Shown here piece by piece: positions 49,241-58,765 of a DNA stretch of 64,000 bases; within the stretch, counting starts at the first letter, position 1, and the number at the start of each line of letters is the position of its first letter. Where the stretch lies: the NCBI GenBank assembly GCA_903842345.1, contig CAIMLR010000047.1, positions 62,001 to 126,000 on the forward strand, written 5' to 3'. A program made the position numbers and the translations under genes. Under the pieces are notes generated by a model. The model had not been told where the DNA came from, ran no database searches, and was given only the letters and a program-made list of their open reading frames with translations. This stretch comes from an uncultured Myxococcales bacterium (GTDB taxonomy: Bacteria; Myxococcota_A; UBA9042).

Positions 49241-50167
49241 ATGACGCGAACGTCCCAGCGCGAAATGCGCGCCAACGCTGAACTGCATTCCCGTGCGGGC
49301 CTGATCGCCAGCGAGTACAGCCTGATTGGCCTGGGCGCCGCGACGCTGCTTGTGACGCTGCTTCTGCTCCTGCTGCCGGATTTTGCCGACCTGCAGCTCC
49401 TGCGTCCCGGTCTGGCGGCGAGCGCGGGGCTGCTGGGCTGCGGCGCGGCAATCAGCGTCGTGGGGCGGTGGCTGGATCTGGGCGGTTCACGGCGGCACGT
49501 CCAGCTCTCCCGGCTGTGGTGGCCGTTGATGACGTGCGCGCTCCTCGGCGCGTCCGGCAGCCTGCTGGGCCTGCATCGCGCCGGGCAAATTCGGGAGACT
49601 GCGGAGCACGTGCTGTGGCCGACGCCGCTGTTGGGGCTGTTCATCGCGCTCGGGGCCTTGGCGATCGTGACGCTTGCGGTGCTCGGGCTGCGCGCGCTGC
49701 TGGCCGTCGATGCCGGGGCGCCGTTGCCGCTCGTGCAGCTCTGGCAGGCGACGACCCATTGCCTTCTGGGCGGCCTCGGGCTCGTGGCACTCATCGGGTT
49801 TTCCGCGGACACGCTCCCGCGGGCGCTGCAGGTGTATTTGGCTACCGCGATTTCCGTGATGTGCGGCCACGCTGCACTTTCTGCCACGGTGCTGCTGCAC
49901 AGTTCGCGGCGGACCCTGCGCGGCGTGCGCGCGGCCGGTTTGCGGGTGCAGCTGCTGGAGCGCGGGCACGCGCTGGCGTCGGCGACGCTGCTGTTGGGCA
50001 TCGTCGTGCCCGGCTTGATGGTGCTCGCGCACCTGCTCCTGAGCCGCGATCTGCCGTTGATGCCCGCGTGTTTCATCGTCGCGCTCTCCAACCACGCCAT
50101 GCGCTATGCTTTTGTGCTCCTGCCGCTCCATGCGCCGCTGCCGAGCCTTGTGTCGCATGCCGCGTAG
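49241..50167 (+). CDS. Integral membrane protein of unknown function
   Basis: A 308-residue protein with about seven or eight hydrophobic helices and short loops. No transporter, enzyme or heme-binding signature stands out; a few His residues (near 17, 85, 166, 208) lie at helix ends. The frame is open from 48986, but the ATG at 49241, one base after the small membrane ORF, is the plausible start. The pairing with a tiny membrane protein recalls respiratory or transporter small subunits, without further support. Confidence 0.68.
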   Translation: MTRTSQREMRANAELHSRAGLIASEYSLIGLGAATLLVTLLLLLLPDFADLQLLRPGLAASAGLLGCGAAISVVGRWLDLGGSRRHVQLSRLWWPLMTCALLGASGSLLGLHRAGQIRETAEHVLWPTPLLGLFIALGALAIVTLAVLGLRALLAVDAGAPLPLVQLWQATTHCLLGGLGLVALIGFSADTLPRALQVYLATAISVMCGHAALSATVLLHSSRRTLRGVRAAGLRVQLLERGHALASATLLLGIVVPGLMVLAHLLLSRDLPLMPACFIVALSNHAMRYAFVLLPLHAPLPSLVSHAA

Positions 50168-50177
50168 CTTGCGCCCC

Positions 50178-50205
50178 TTGACAGCCGGCTCATGCGTCCT
50201 AGTCT
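50178..50205 (+). promoter_or_regulatory. Likely promoter of groES-groEL
   Basis: TTGACA (50178-50183) is followed after 16 bases by TAGTCT (50200-50205). The C-C-C-C-T-T-G-A-C context also fits heat-shock sigma-32-type -35 boxes of proteobacteria. It lies about 100 bases before the groES start. No CIRCE operator is seen in between; only a 6-bp dyad GGCGAG/CTCGCC (50228-50264) is present. Confidence 0.5.
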
Positions 50206-50306
50206 GAGGCCGCTGCTGGCGACATGTGGCGAGTTCACTCTTCACTGTTCTTGCGCATCTCGCCGTCAACCCACCTCGTCTCAAGTAGATTGGAGCCCAA
50301 GGAATC

Positions 50307-50594
50307 ATGAGCATTACACCGCTGTTCGATCGGATTGTCGTCAAGCGCGCTGAAGGTGAAGAGAAGTCGTCAGGCGGCATCTTTCTCCCCGACGCCGCCC
50401 AGGAAAAACGCCAGGAAGGCATCGTGATTTCCGTCGGCAAGGGCCGCGTCAACGAAGATGGCACCCAGTTTCCGCTGGAATTGAAGGGCGGCGAGCGCGT
50501 GCTCTTCGGCAAGTACGCCGGCAATGAGGTCAAGCTGGAAGGCGAGACCGTGCTGCTGATGCGCGAAGACGAGATCCTCGCCGTTCTCGACTAG
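50307..50594 (+). CDS. groES: Co-chaperonin GroES
   Basis: A 95-residue GroES of normal length. It caps GroEL as a heptamer. The mobile loop (E-E-K-S-S-G-G-I-F-L-P) that contacts GroEL and the G-G-E-R-V-L-F-G-K-Y-A-G core are present. AAGGA lies 4 bases before the ATG. groEL follows after 55 bases. Confidence 0.97.
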   Translation: MSITPLFDRIVVKRAEGEEKSSGGIFLPDAAQEKRQEGIVISVGKGRVNEDGTQFPLELKGGERVLFGKYAGNEVKLEGETVLLMREDEILAVLD

Positions 50595-50631
50595 TCGTTC
50601 GAATTCATCACTATTTTCAAGTTGAAACTGA

Positions 50632-52335
<1,704 letters not shown>

Positions 52336-52362
52336 TCCTGTCCCGGCAGCGGATGTTTCTGG

Positions 52363-52400
52363 CGACGGCGGTTGGGCAACTGACCGCCGTCGGCGTTTTT
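52363..52400 (+). terminator. Rho-independent terminator of groES-groEL
   Basis: CGACGGCGGT (52363-52372) and ACCGCCGTCG (52383-52392) form a perfect 10-bp stem around the loop TGGGCAACTG, followed by GCG and five T residues (52396-52400). It begins 27 bases after the groEL stop and lies before the convergent AEC gene. Confidence 0.9.
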
Positions 52401-52418
52401 GCGACCTGCGCGCGGCGG

Positions 52419-53399
52419 CTACATCGCGACCCAGCGCAAGAGCCCGTCCAGCACCGGCACCGTCACGAGCCCCGCGAGTGTCGACGCGAACACAACTTGC
52501 GTCGCCAGGTCCACGTCCCCGCCGTAGCGGTCGCAGAACGCACCGCAACTCACCGCCGCGGGCATCCCGGCGATCAGCGCCGCGACGTGGACCGGGATCG
52601 GCGCCATGCGCAGCCCCGCGCGTTGCGTCGCCGCGAGCGCCAGCACCATCAGCAGCGGCGTCAGGAGCAGCCGACCTGCCAGCACGCCCACGATGGGCCG
52701 GGTCAGCCGGAGGCCCCGCTCCGCCGCGCCCGCGAGTTGGCCACCCGTCACCAGCATGGACAGCGGCACCGTCAGCGACGCGACCATCTCCAGCGCGCTG
52801 AAACCGTTGCGCAGCACGAGCGTCGCGCCCGTCGCCGCGCCGACGCCTTTGGCCCACGACGCGACCGGCGCATTGGCCAGCAAGAGCAGCACGCTCGCCG
52901 CGGTCGCCACCAGCCCGGGATTCATCAGCAGCTTCAGCGTTGACGGCGTATCCGCGGCGTTGCGCGCCAGTCGCCACACGCACAGGGTCCACAGCAGCGC
53001 CTGCGCGCCGATGTTCATCAGCAGCACCGCCTGCGTGCCCGCCGCGCCAAACAGCGCCTGGGCAATCGGCAGCGGCAGGAAAGTCCAGTTGCTCAGCGCG
53101 ACGAGAAAAATGACGGTCGGCTGCTGGAGCTTGGGGGCCACGAACGGCGCCAGCGCGCTTCCCACCAGCTGGCCAGCGAGGATGAAGCCCGCGCCCAGCA
53201 GCGGCACGTACCACTGTTGCAGCAGCACGGCTTGGTCCATCGTCTTGAGGACTTGCGTGAAGATCAGCGCCGGGAACGTCACGTCGATGATGAGGCGACC
53301 CAGCGCGGACGTCGATTCCGCCGACAGGTAGCCCCGCCGCCGCGCCAGCCAGCCGACGAGAATCACCAGGAACATTTGCGCGCTGACTTGCAGGATCAT
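52419..53399 (-). CDS. AEC family permease (auxin efflux carrier-like)
   Basis: A 326-residue inner-membrane protein with about ten helices in two five-helix halves. The N-terminal half has the family pattern L-V-x-L-G-W-x-A-x-R-x-G-Y-L and L-x-x-L-I-x-x-V-T-F-P-A-L-I-F; the second half carries V-T-G-G-Q-L and I-A-G-M-P-A-A-V near the end. Members move organic acids or auxin-like compounds. The ATG at 53399 lacks a good ribosome-binding site; the frame is open to 53468. It ends 18 bases from the groEL terminator. Confidence 0.87.
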   Translation of the reverse strand: MILQVSAQMFLVILVGWLARRRGYLSAESTSALGRLIIDVTFPALIFTQVLKTMDQAVLLQQWYVPLLGAGFILAGQLVGSALAPFVAPKLQQPTVIFLVALSNWTFLPLPIAQALFGAAGTQAVLLMNIGAQALLWTLCVWRLARNAADTPSTLKLLMNPGLVATAASVLLLLANAPVASWAKGVGAATGATLVLRNGFSALEMVASLTVPLSMLVTGGQLAGAAERGLRLTRPIVGVLAGRLLLTPLLMVLALAATQRAGLRMAPIPVHVAALIAGMPAAVSCGAFCDRYGGDVDLATQVVFASTLAGLVTVPVLDGLLRWVAM

Positions 53400-53534
53400 G
53401 GGCTTGAAGGCGACACGCGGGTCGCGGCGCGGACCTTCCCACTGGGCAGTCCGGGTGTCAACGCGCATCCGCTGCGGGCGGCGCGCATCAAACCTCCTAA
53501 GCTGACAGAAAGGACAGCGACGCGTGGGGCGGTG

Positions 53535-54449
53535 ATGTGGCTGCGGACTTCAATGATTCTGGTGCTTCTGGCCGCTGGGTCGGGCTGCGGTATTACCGTT
53601 CCGGCCAATGGTCAGGTGACGGAGCCGTTCTGGCTCGATGGCCACGCGGGCGATGGCTACGGCGGTGATGCAGGCGCGGGTCTGGATGGCGGCGCGAGCG
53701 CTGGCACGGACGGGGTCCTGCCGGGCGCGGATGCGACGTCGACGGCGGACGGGCAGGGGCCGTCGAGCGAGTATTTCGTCTTCTGGAACCAGGCGCGCGT
53801 GTTGGCCCACAACGCTGCGCCGTTTGGCGCGGAGTGGCAGCCGAGCCGGACGACGACGTTGGGCGTGATGCGGATCGACTGGCTCGGCAACAAGGGGCAG
53901 GCATGGATGGTGCCGTGCGCGGTGCACAGCAACGAGGTCGCGTCGAGCACGCTGACCTACCCGTCGGCCTTCATCGACGCACTGGCTGAAGGGCCATTCC
54001 CGATGCAGCGCGACGGCGCGACGCTGACGCTGCCGGGCAAGACGCAATGGCTGGGGATGCTGGCGGGCTACGTGGGCGACATGCCCGATCCGGGCGACGG
54101 CAACCATCCCGCGCTGACGGACCCGGACGCGGACGGGCATCCCGGAGCGACGATCTTCATCAACATGCCGTTCTTTGGCGATCAGGCGATCTACGTGGCG
54201 GAGCGGGCGACGACGAAGTGGACGACGCAGCGCGCGGCGGACGGTTCCGCGGTCGCGTTGCCCTTGACCGACGGCGTCAAGGTCACGGTCGGGGCGACGG
54301 AGTCGATCCTGGTGGCGGCAAACCAGGACAAGGCGCTGCCCGATGAGCCGCCCGAGGAGCTGCGGCTGACGCCGACGACTGCCGCGACCGGGTGCATGGC
54401 GCTGATGGCGGCGCCCGCGCAGTTCACGGGCATCAGCTGGCCGCCGTAG
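53535..54449 (+). CDS. Lipoprotein with Asp/Gly-rich linker, unknown function
   Basis: A 304-residue lipoprotein (G-S-G-C, Cys18) with an Asp/Gly/Ala linker (about 32-75). The rest is a beta-rich domain with several Trp residues and a D-P-D-A-D-G-H-P-G-A-T-I-F-I segment that resembles calcium-binding Asp-rich loops. Two cysteines (near 120 and 293) may pair. No family was recognised. The frame is open from 53217, but the ATG at 53535 starts the signal peptide. It is divergent from the AEC gene and converges on thiO, 3 bases apart. Confidence 0.68.
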   Translation: MWLRTSMILVLLAAGSGCGITVPANGQVTEPFWLDGHAGDGYGGDAGAGLDGGASAGTDGVLPGADATSTADGQGPSSEYFVFWNQARVLAHNAAPFGAEWQPSRTTTLGVMRIDWLGNKGQAWMVPCAVHSNEVASSTLTYPSAFIDALAEGPFPMQRDGATLTLPGKTQWLGMLAGYVGDMPDPGDGNHPALTDPDADGHPGATIFINMPFFGDQAIYVAERATTKWTTQRAADGSAVALPLTDGVKVTVGATESILVAANQDKALPDEPPEELRLTPTTAATGCMALMAAPAQFTGISWPP

Positions 54450-54452
54450 CGG

Positions 54453-55556
54453 TCAGGGCCGGAACGCCGCCAAGTTCAGCCTTTGCCGCAGTCCCAGCAC
54501 CGCATTGACGGTCACGTCCGCCGTCACCGGCGTCAGCAGGATCCCGTTGCGGTGATGGCCGCTGGCGAAAACCAGCCCTGCGACGTCGCGGTGCGGTCCC
54601 AGCAGCGGCAGGCCATCGTGCGATTGCGGCCGCAGCCCGCTCCAATGGTCCAGAACGCGCGCGTCCGTCAGCGCGGGCACGAACTCCAGCGCCAGACTCA
54701 GCAGCCACTGCATGCCGCCCGCCGTCACGCGCTTGTCGTAGCCAATCGCCTCGCTCGTCGCGCCCACGACAACCCGACCATCGGCGCGCGGCACCACGTA
54801 CCCATGCCGTCCGCCGGAATGGCGACCCGCCAGCGTCGCGTGGAACTTCCGCTCGCCGGCGTGCAGCAGCAGCAGTTGCCCGTGCAGCGGTTGGATCGGC
54901 GTCCGGCGCGGCGCAAGCCCTGGCACCAGGTCCGTCCAAGCGCCTGCCGCGATGACCACCGCGTCCGCGTCCAGATGCTCCTTGTCGGTTTGCACGCCCG
55001 TCACGCGCTCGGCCATCGTCGCCACGCGCTGCACCGTCCGCCCGCTCAGGATCTGCGCGCCCGCCCGCGTCGCCGCCACCGCCAGCGCTTGGGCCAGGAG
55101 CGGCGGCTCGACTTGACCGTCGTCCGGCAAGAGCAGGGCGCCCAGGATCGCCGGTCCCAGCGCGGGCTCCATCTCGCGCGCCGTCTGCGCATCCAGCCAC
55201 TGGGCGCGCAGGCCTTGCGCTTGCATCCACTGCGCGCGTTGCTGCCGCACCGCCACTTCCGCGGGCGACGTGCACACTTCCAGCAGCCCGTGCTGCAGCA
55301 GGTTCACCGCCATGCCGCTTGCCGCCTGCAGTTCATCGGCAAAGCGCGGCCACAGCGCGCGACTCGCCAGGCACAGGTCCAACAGCGGCCCTGGCGCGTC
55401 ATTCTCCGTCTGCGCGCCCAGGATGCCCGCCGCCGCGCTCGACGCCTCCGCGCCCGGCAGCGCGCGCTCCAGCACCGTCACGCGGACGCCCGCCTGCGCG
55501 AGCCGCCACGCCGTTGCGCAGCCCATCACGCCCGCGCCAATAATCACGACATGCAT
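54453..55556 (-). CDS. thiO: Glycine oxidase/D-amino acid oxidase family (ThiO-type)
   Basis: A 367-residue FAD-dependent oxidase. The dinucleotide loop I-I-G-A-G-V-M-G (5-12) and E-R at the end of the second strand bind FAD; the late S-G-H-H-R-N-G-I-L-L-T-P block is the ThiO signature. It oxidises glycine to iminoglycine for the thiazole of thiamine, or other small amines in related enzymes. It follows the large acylase gene by 6 bases on the same strand. ThiS and ThiG, its usual partners, are not present, but a ThiF/MoeB-type gene is in the same block. Confidence 0.88.
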   Translation of the reverse strand: MHVVIIGAGVMGCATAWRLAQAGVRVTVLERALPGAEASSAAAGILGAQTENDAPGPLLDLCLASRALWPRFADELQAASGMAVNLLQHGLLEVCTSPAEVAVRQQRAQWMQAQGLRAQWLDAQTAREMEPALGPAILGALLLPDDGQVEPPLLAQALAVAATRAGAQILSGRTVQRVATMAERVTGVQTDKEHLDADAVVIAAGAWTDLVPGLAPRRTPIQPLHGQLLLLHAGERKFHATLAGRHSGGRHGYVVPRADGRVVVGATSEAIGYDKRVTAGGMQWLLSLALEFVPALTDARVLDHWSGLRPQSHDGLPLLGPHRDVAGLVFASGHHRNGILLTPVTADVTVNAVLGLRQRLNLAAFRP

Positions 55557-55562
55557 GTTCAG

Positions 55563-58500
55563 CTACGGCTTCAGCAGCTCGCGGCCCGTCGCGCCTTCAG
55601 CCACCGCGGACGGGGCGTAGCGCATCGGAATCGCCTTGTTGGCCAGCCACAGCTTGGCCTGGTCGGCGAACAGCGGATTGGGCGCGCCGCTCGGCAGCGA
55701 CGTCAGGCCCGATTGACCACCCGGCAGCACGTTGGCGCCATCGATCCAAGGCTTGCCGTCCTTCTTGCCCAGCGCCCACACCATGCGGAACACCGGCCCG
55801 GAGCCGTAATCCTCCGCGTTGATGCCGCCCGCAGCGTCCACCACAAACGCATCGCCACCGCGCGGGAACTGCTTGAGCCCCAGCCGCGGGTCGCCCGGCT
55901 TCAGGTTGTCCGCCAGCGGCAGCAGGTCCGGAGAAATCGCGAAGGCGTCCGTGATCGCCGAGTACTCCGGCTTGCTGCCCAGGAAAGACTTGAGAATCGA
56001 GTCAAAATGCACGCCGTGCCGCATGCCCCAGAGCCACTTGCTGTGATCGCTCGTCGCGAACCGCGCGTTCTCCGCCTCCAGGCCCTGCTTGAGCGCCATG
56101 AGCGCCACTTCCGTGCTCGTCTCGACCGGCGTCGTGTTCAGGATGTCAAAGAAGGCGCTCTCCTGCGTGTCCGGATTCCACGACGCCTGGCCCTTGGGAT
56201 TGCCCGGACCGCGGCCATCACGCAGGAAGGACAGCGCCCGCGTGTGCGCATCGCCGCCCCACGGTTCCCACACGTCCATCGGCTCGTCGTTGAACACGAG
56301 GTCCATGAAGTGGCCAAACCACGACGCGAAGATCGTCGTCGCCACCGCGTGTTCCAGCTCGCCAGCGGCGACCGTGTGGTAGAACGTCTCAACGCCCGAC
56401 AGCGCCGGCCAGCCCGCCGTCTGCCACGCCGTGATGCGCGCCTTGGCGTCATCCAGCTCCGTCGGCGTAATCGCGTTGTACAGATCCGCCAGCCGCTGTT
56501 CGGTCGCGGTCTTGGTCGGCTTGGCCGCCGCCGCCTTGCCGGCATCCATGGCATCCAGCAGGAACTGCGTCCAATCCGTGCCAGTCGGCGACTTGTTGCT
56601 CGCCTGCACCGCCTGCATCGCCGCGATATCGCCCGACTTCGCCGCGACGATCTGCTTGAGCGCGTCAGAAATCGTGCCCGCGCGGTAGCCATTGGCCCAC
56701 GGTCCGCCGATGTACCACTTGTCGTTGAACAGGTTGTTGTCGGTGGAGAGATTGCCCGGATCGTTGTTGGCCGTGACGATGAAGCCCTGGTCGGGATCAA
56801 TCGAATTCGGGTACTCGTCAAATGGCACGACGCACTGGATCGGGTCGTCCTGGTGCGTGTCGTCGACGCGGCCGTCGGCGAACTGCGGAATCGTGAAGCT
56901 GGGGTACTTGGTGCCGTCGATCAGCATCTTTGGGCTCGCGCCGGGCAGCCAGACCCCGTCCTTGTCGCGCGGGAGGTAGCTCCGGCAGGGCACGGCTTGA
57001 AAGCCCGTGTAGAACGCGTGGCCGTCGCTGTCCGCCGCGGCGATGTTCTGCGAGTAGCCCATCAAGTGCCGCGTGGCGTCGCGCAGTTCATAGACGTCGC
57101 TCGCGTGGCCAAAGCCGTCGACTGCGCCGATGAGGTCCGGGTTGAAAAGGCCGGTGAAGGCGAAGCTGATGGCGGTGATTTTGCCGTCGCCGTCGGTGTC
57201 TTTCGGGACGATCCATTTGCCGTCTACGTTGACGAGCGTTTCGCCCTTGGCCGGGACGTATTTCTCGTCGACGCTCGGGCCTTCAATGCCGTAGATCCAG
57301 CGATTGCCGCCGGTGATCCAGCGCGTGATCGTGACCGTGCGGCCGATCGATCCGAGCGCGGGGATGCTCGCGATTGTGTAGCTCTCGTCTACGTGGGAGA
57401 GCGCCACGTCCTTGCCCTGGAACTTGGTGGCGAGCGGCGCGCCGTTGGCGTCGAGCGTCAGTTCATCGCGGTACCAGTCGGTGATGTCGCCGACGAGCTG
57501 CGTCTGGTTCCACGCGACGTAGCCGTTGGTGCCGACCGCCTGGATCGGCAGGCCGGGAATCATGAGGCCGAGGGTGTGTTCCTTGCCGCCGCCGAAGACC
57601 TGGTCATCCAGGCCGATTTGGTAGAACAGGCTGGGCACGGACAGCGGCAGGTGGCCATCGCCCGACGCCAGCGCGCGTCCATCTTTGGTGCCCTTGGCCG
57701 AGAGCGACCACGCGTTGGAGCCAAAGCCGTTGGTGCGGTCATGGCCATTGCGCAGTTCACGCGCCACCGTCTTGTCGTGCAGCCGCGCCGCGAGTTCCTT
57801 GGGCAGCGCCTTGGGCAGGTTCTGCAGGCCGCCTGGCAGGTCCAGCGGCCGCCATTCCTTGGTCCCCGGCACTTTGCCCGGCTCCGTCTTGAGCACCGGC
57901 TTGCCGTTCATGTCCAGGCCAAGACCTGACGACGAGCTGACCGGCTTGATCGGCGCGACGTGGTTCTCAATGTCCGCGAGCGCGCCCTTGCTGCGCAGGT
58001 CCGCAAGCGCCTTGCCGGCAAAAGCGCCTTGCAGCGCCGCGAGGTGGTCGGTCCGGCCGATGTCGTCGGTCTCAAAGCCGAGGTTGTAGAAGATCGCCGC
58101 CGCCGCACCCGCAACCGCGCGCGCGTCCCACTTCTTCATGAGCGTCGCCGGCGTGCCGCCCAGCAAGCCGCCCGCGATGTCGATCTCCGACGGCACTTGC
58201 AGCTTGCCCGCCACCGCCATGTCGATGTAGTCGTTGATGCCCGCGGCAAAGCCGTCAAACACTTCCTTCTGCTCCGGTGTCAGGCGCTTGAGGATGTTGT
58301 CCGCGACGAACGCGCTGCCCGTTGCCCGCGCGTCCAGGTCCGTTGACAGCGCCGCGTCGCCCAGCAGCTCCGTCAGCGTGCCCAGGCCCAGCCGCCGCGC
58401 CAACTCCATGGAAAAGAAGCGATCGCGCGCGAGGATGAAGCCCGCCGCGTGCATCAAGTCCTTGCGATTGGCGGCGTAGATGTGCGCGACGTTGCTCTCG

Positions 58501-58760
58501 GTCCGCACGACCTGCACCGGCGCCGACAGGCCAGGCAGCTGGAACTCGTCCGTCTGTTTGATCCCGAGAATCGTCGCCTTTTCGGCCGCGGCCGGATCGG
58601 AGACATCCGCCGCCACATCGACCGCATCGGCCGCGGCATCCGCCACGTCATCCGTGCCGGCAATCGCGTCTGAATCCGTCGCCGTCGCCTTGGTGCCGCA
58701 CGCGGCAAACGTCACAAGCACGCCAGTCGCCAAAAGGCGCTGCAGAAAATGGATACGCAT
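55563..58760 (-). CDS. Penicillin acylase family N-terminal nucleophile hydrolase lipoprotein
   Basis: A 1065-residue lipoprotein (A-A-C, Cys21) with a short Asp/Ala linker (24-58). It shows the penicillin/AHL acylase layout: an alpha part, then G-S-N-A-W-S-L at Gly347-Ser348, where autocleavage would expose Ser348 as the nucleophile, then a beta part with G-D-G-H-L, G-L-M-I-P-G-L-P, V-A-W-N-Q-T and a late N-D-P-G/N-N-L block. Enzymes of this family cleave amide-linked acyl groups from beta-lactams, acyl-homoserine lactones or lipopeptides. It is larger than classic acylases (about 800). GGAG precedes the ATG. Sandwiched between another large hydrolase and thiO with gaps of 5 and 6 bases. Confidence 0.88.
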   Translation of the reverse strand: MRIHFLQRLLATGVLVTFAACGTKATATDSDAIAGTDDVADAAADAVDVAADVSDPAAAEKATILGIKQTDEFQLPGLSAPVQVVRTESNVAHIYAANRKDLMHAAGFILARDRFFSMELARRLGLGTLTELLGDAALSTDLDARATGSAFVADNILKRLTPEQKEVFDGFAAGINDYIDMAVAGKLQVPSEIDIAGGLLGGTPATLMKKWDARAVAGAAAAIFYNLGFETDDIGRTDHLAALQGAFAGKALADLRSKGALADIENHVAPIKPVSSSSGLGLDMNGKPVLKTEPGKVPGTKEWRPLDLPGGLQNLPKALPKELAARLHDKTVARELRNGHDRTNGFGSNAWSLSAKGTKDGRALASGDGHLPLSVPSLFYQIGLDDQVFGGGKEHTLGLMIPGLPIQAVGTNGYVAWNQTQLVGDITDWYRDELTLDANGAPLATKFQGKDVALSHVDESYTIASIPALGSIGRTVTITRWITGGNRWIYGIEGPSVDEKYVPAKGETLVNVDGKWIVPKDTDGDGKITAISFAFTGLFNPDLIGAVDGFGHASDVYELRDATRHLMGYSQNIAAADSDGHAFYTGFQAVPCRSYLPRDKDGVWLPGASPKMLIDGTKYPSFTIPQFADGRVDDTHQDDPIQCVVPFDEYPNSIDPDQGFIVTANNDPGNLSTDNNLFNDKWYIGGPWANGYRAGTISDALKQIVAAKSGDIAAMQAVQASNKSPTGTDWTQFLLDAMDAGKAAAAKPTKTATEQRLADLYNAITPTELDDAKARITAWQTAGWPALSGVETFYHTVAAGELEHAVATTIFASWFGHFMDLVFNDEPMDVWEPWGGDAHTRALSFLRDGRGPGNPKGQASWNPDTQESAFFDILNTTPVETSTEVALMALKQGLEAENARFATSDHSKWLWGMRHGVHFDSILKSFLGSKPEYSAITDAFAISPDLLPLADNLKPGDPRLGLKQFPRGGDAFVVDAAGGINAEDYGSGPVFRMVWALGKKDGKPWIDGANVLPGGQSGLTSLPSGAPNPLFADQAKLWLANKAIPMRYAPSAVAEGATGRELLKP

Positions 58761-58765
58761 GGGTT

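Noticed and set aside
50208-50306. CIRCE (HrcA) operator upstream of groES
   Set aside because: No TTAGCACTC/GAGTGCTAA pair is present; only a 6-bp GGCGAG/CTCGCC dyad with a 25-base loop.
54483-57929. Open frame of more than 1100 codons on the plus strand over thiO and the acylase
   Set aside because: Arg-rich low-information translation, no ribosome-binding site or domain; thiO and the acylase are certain on the other strand.
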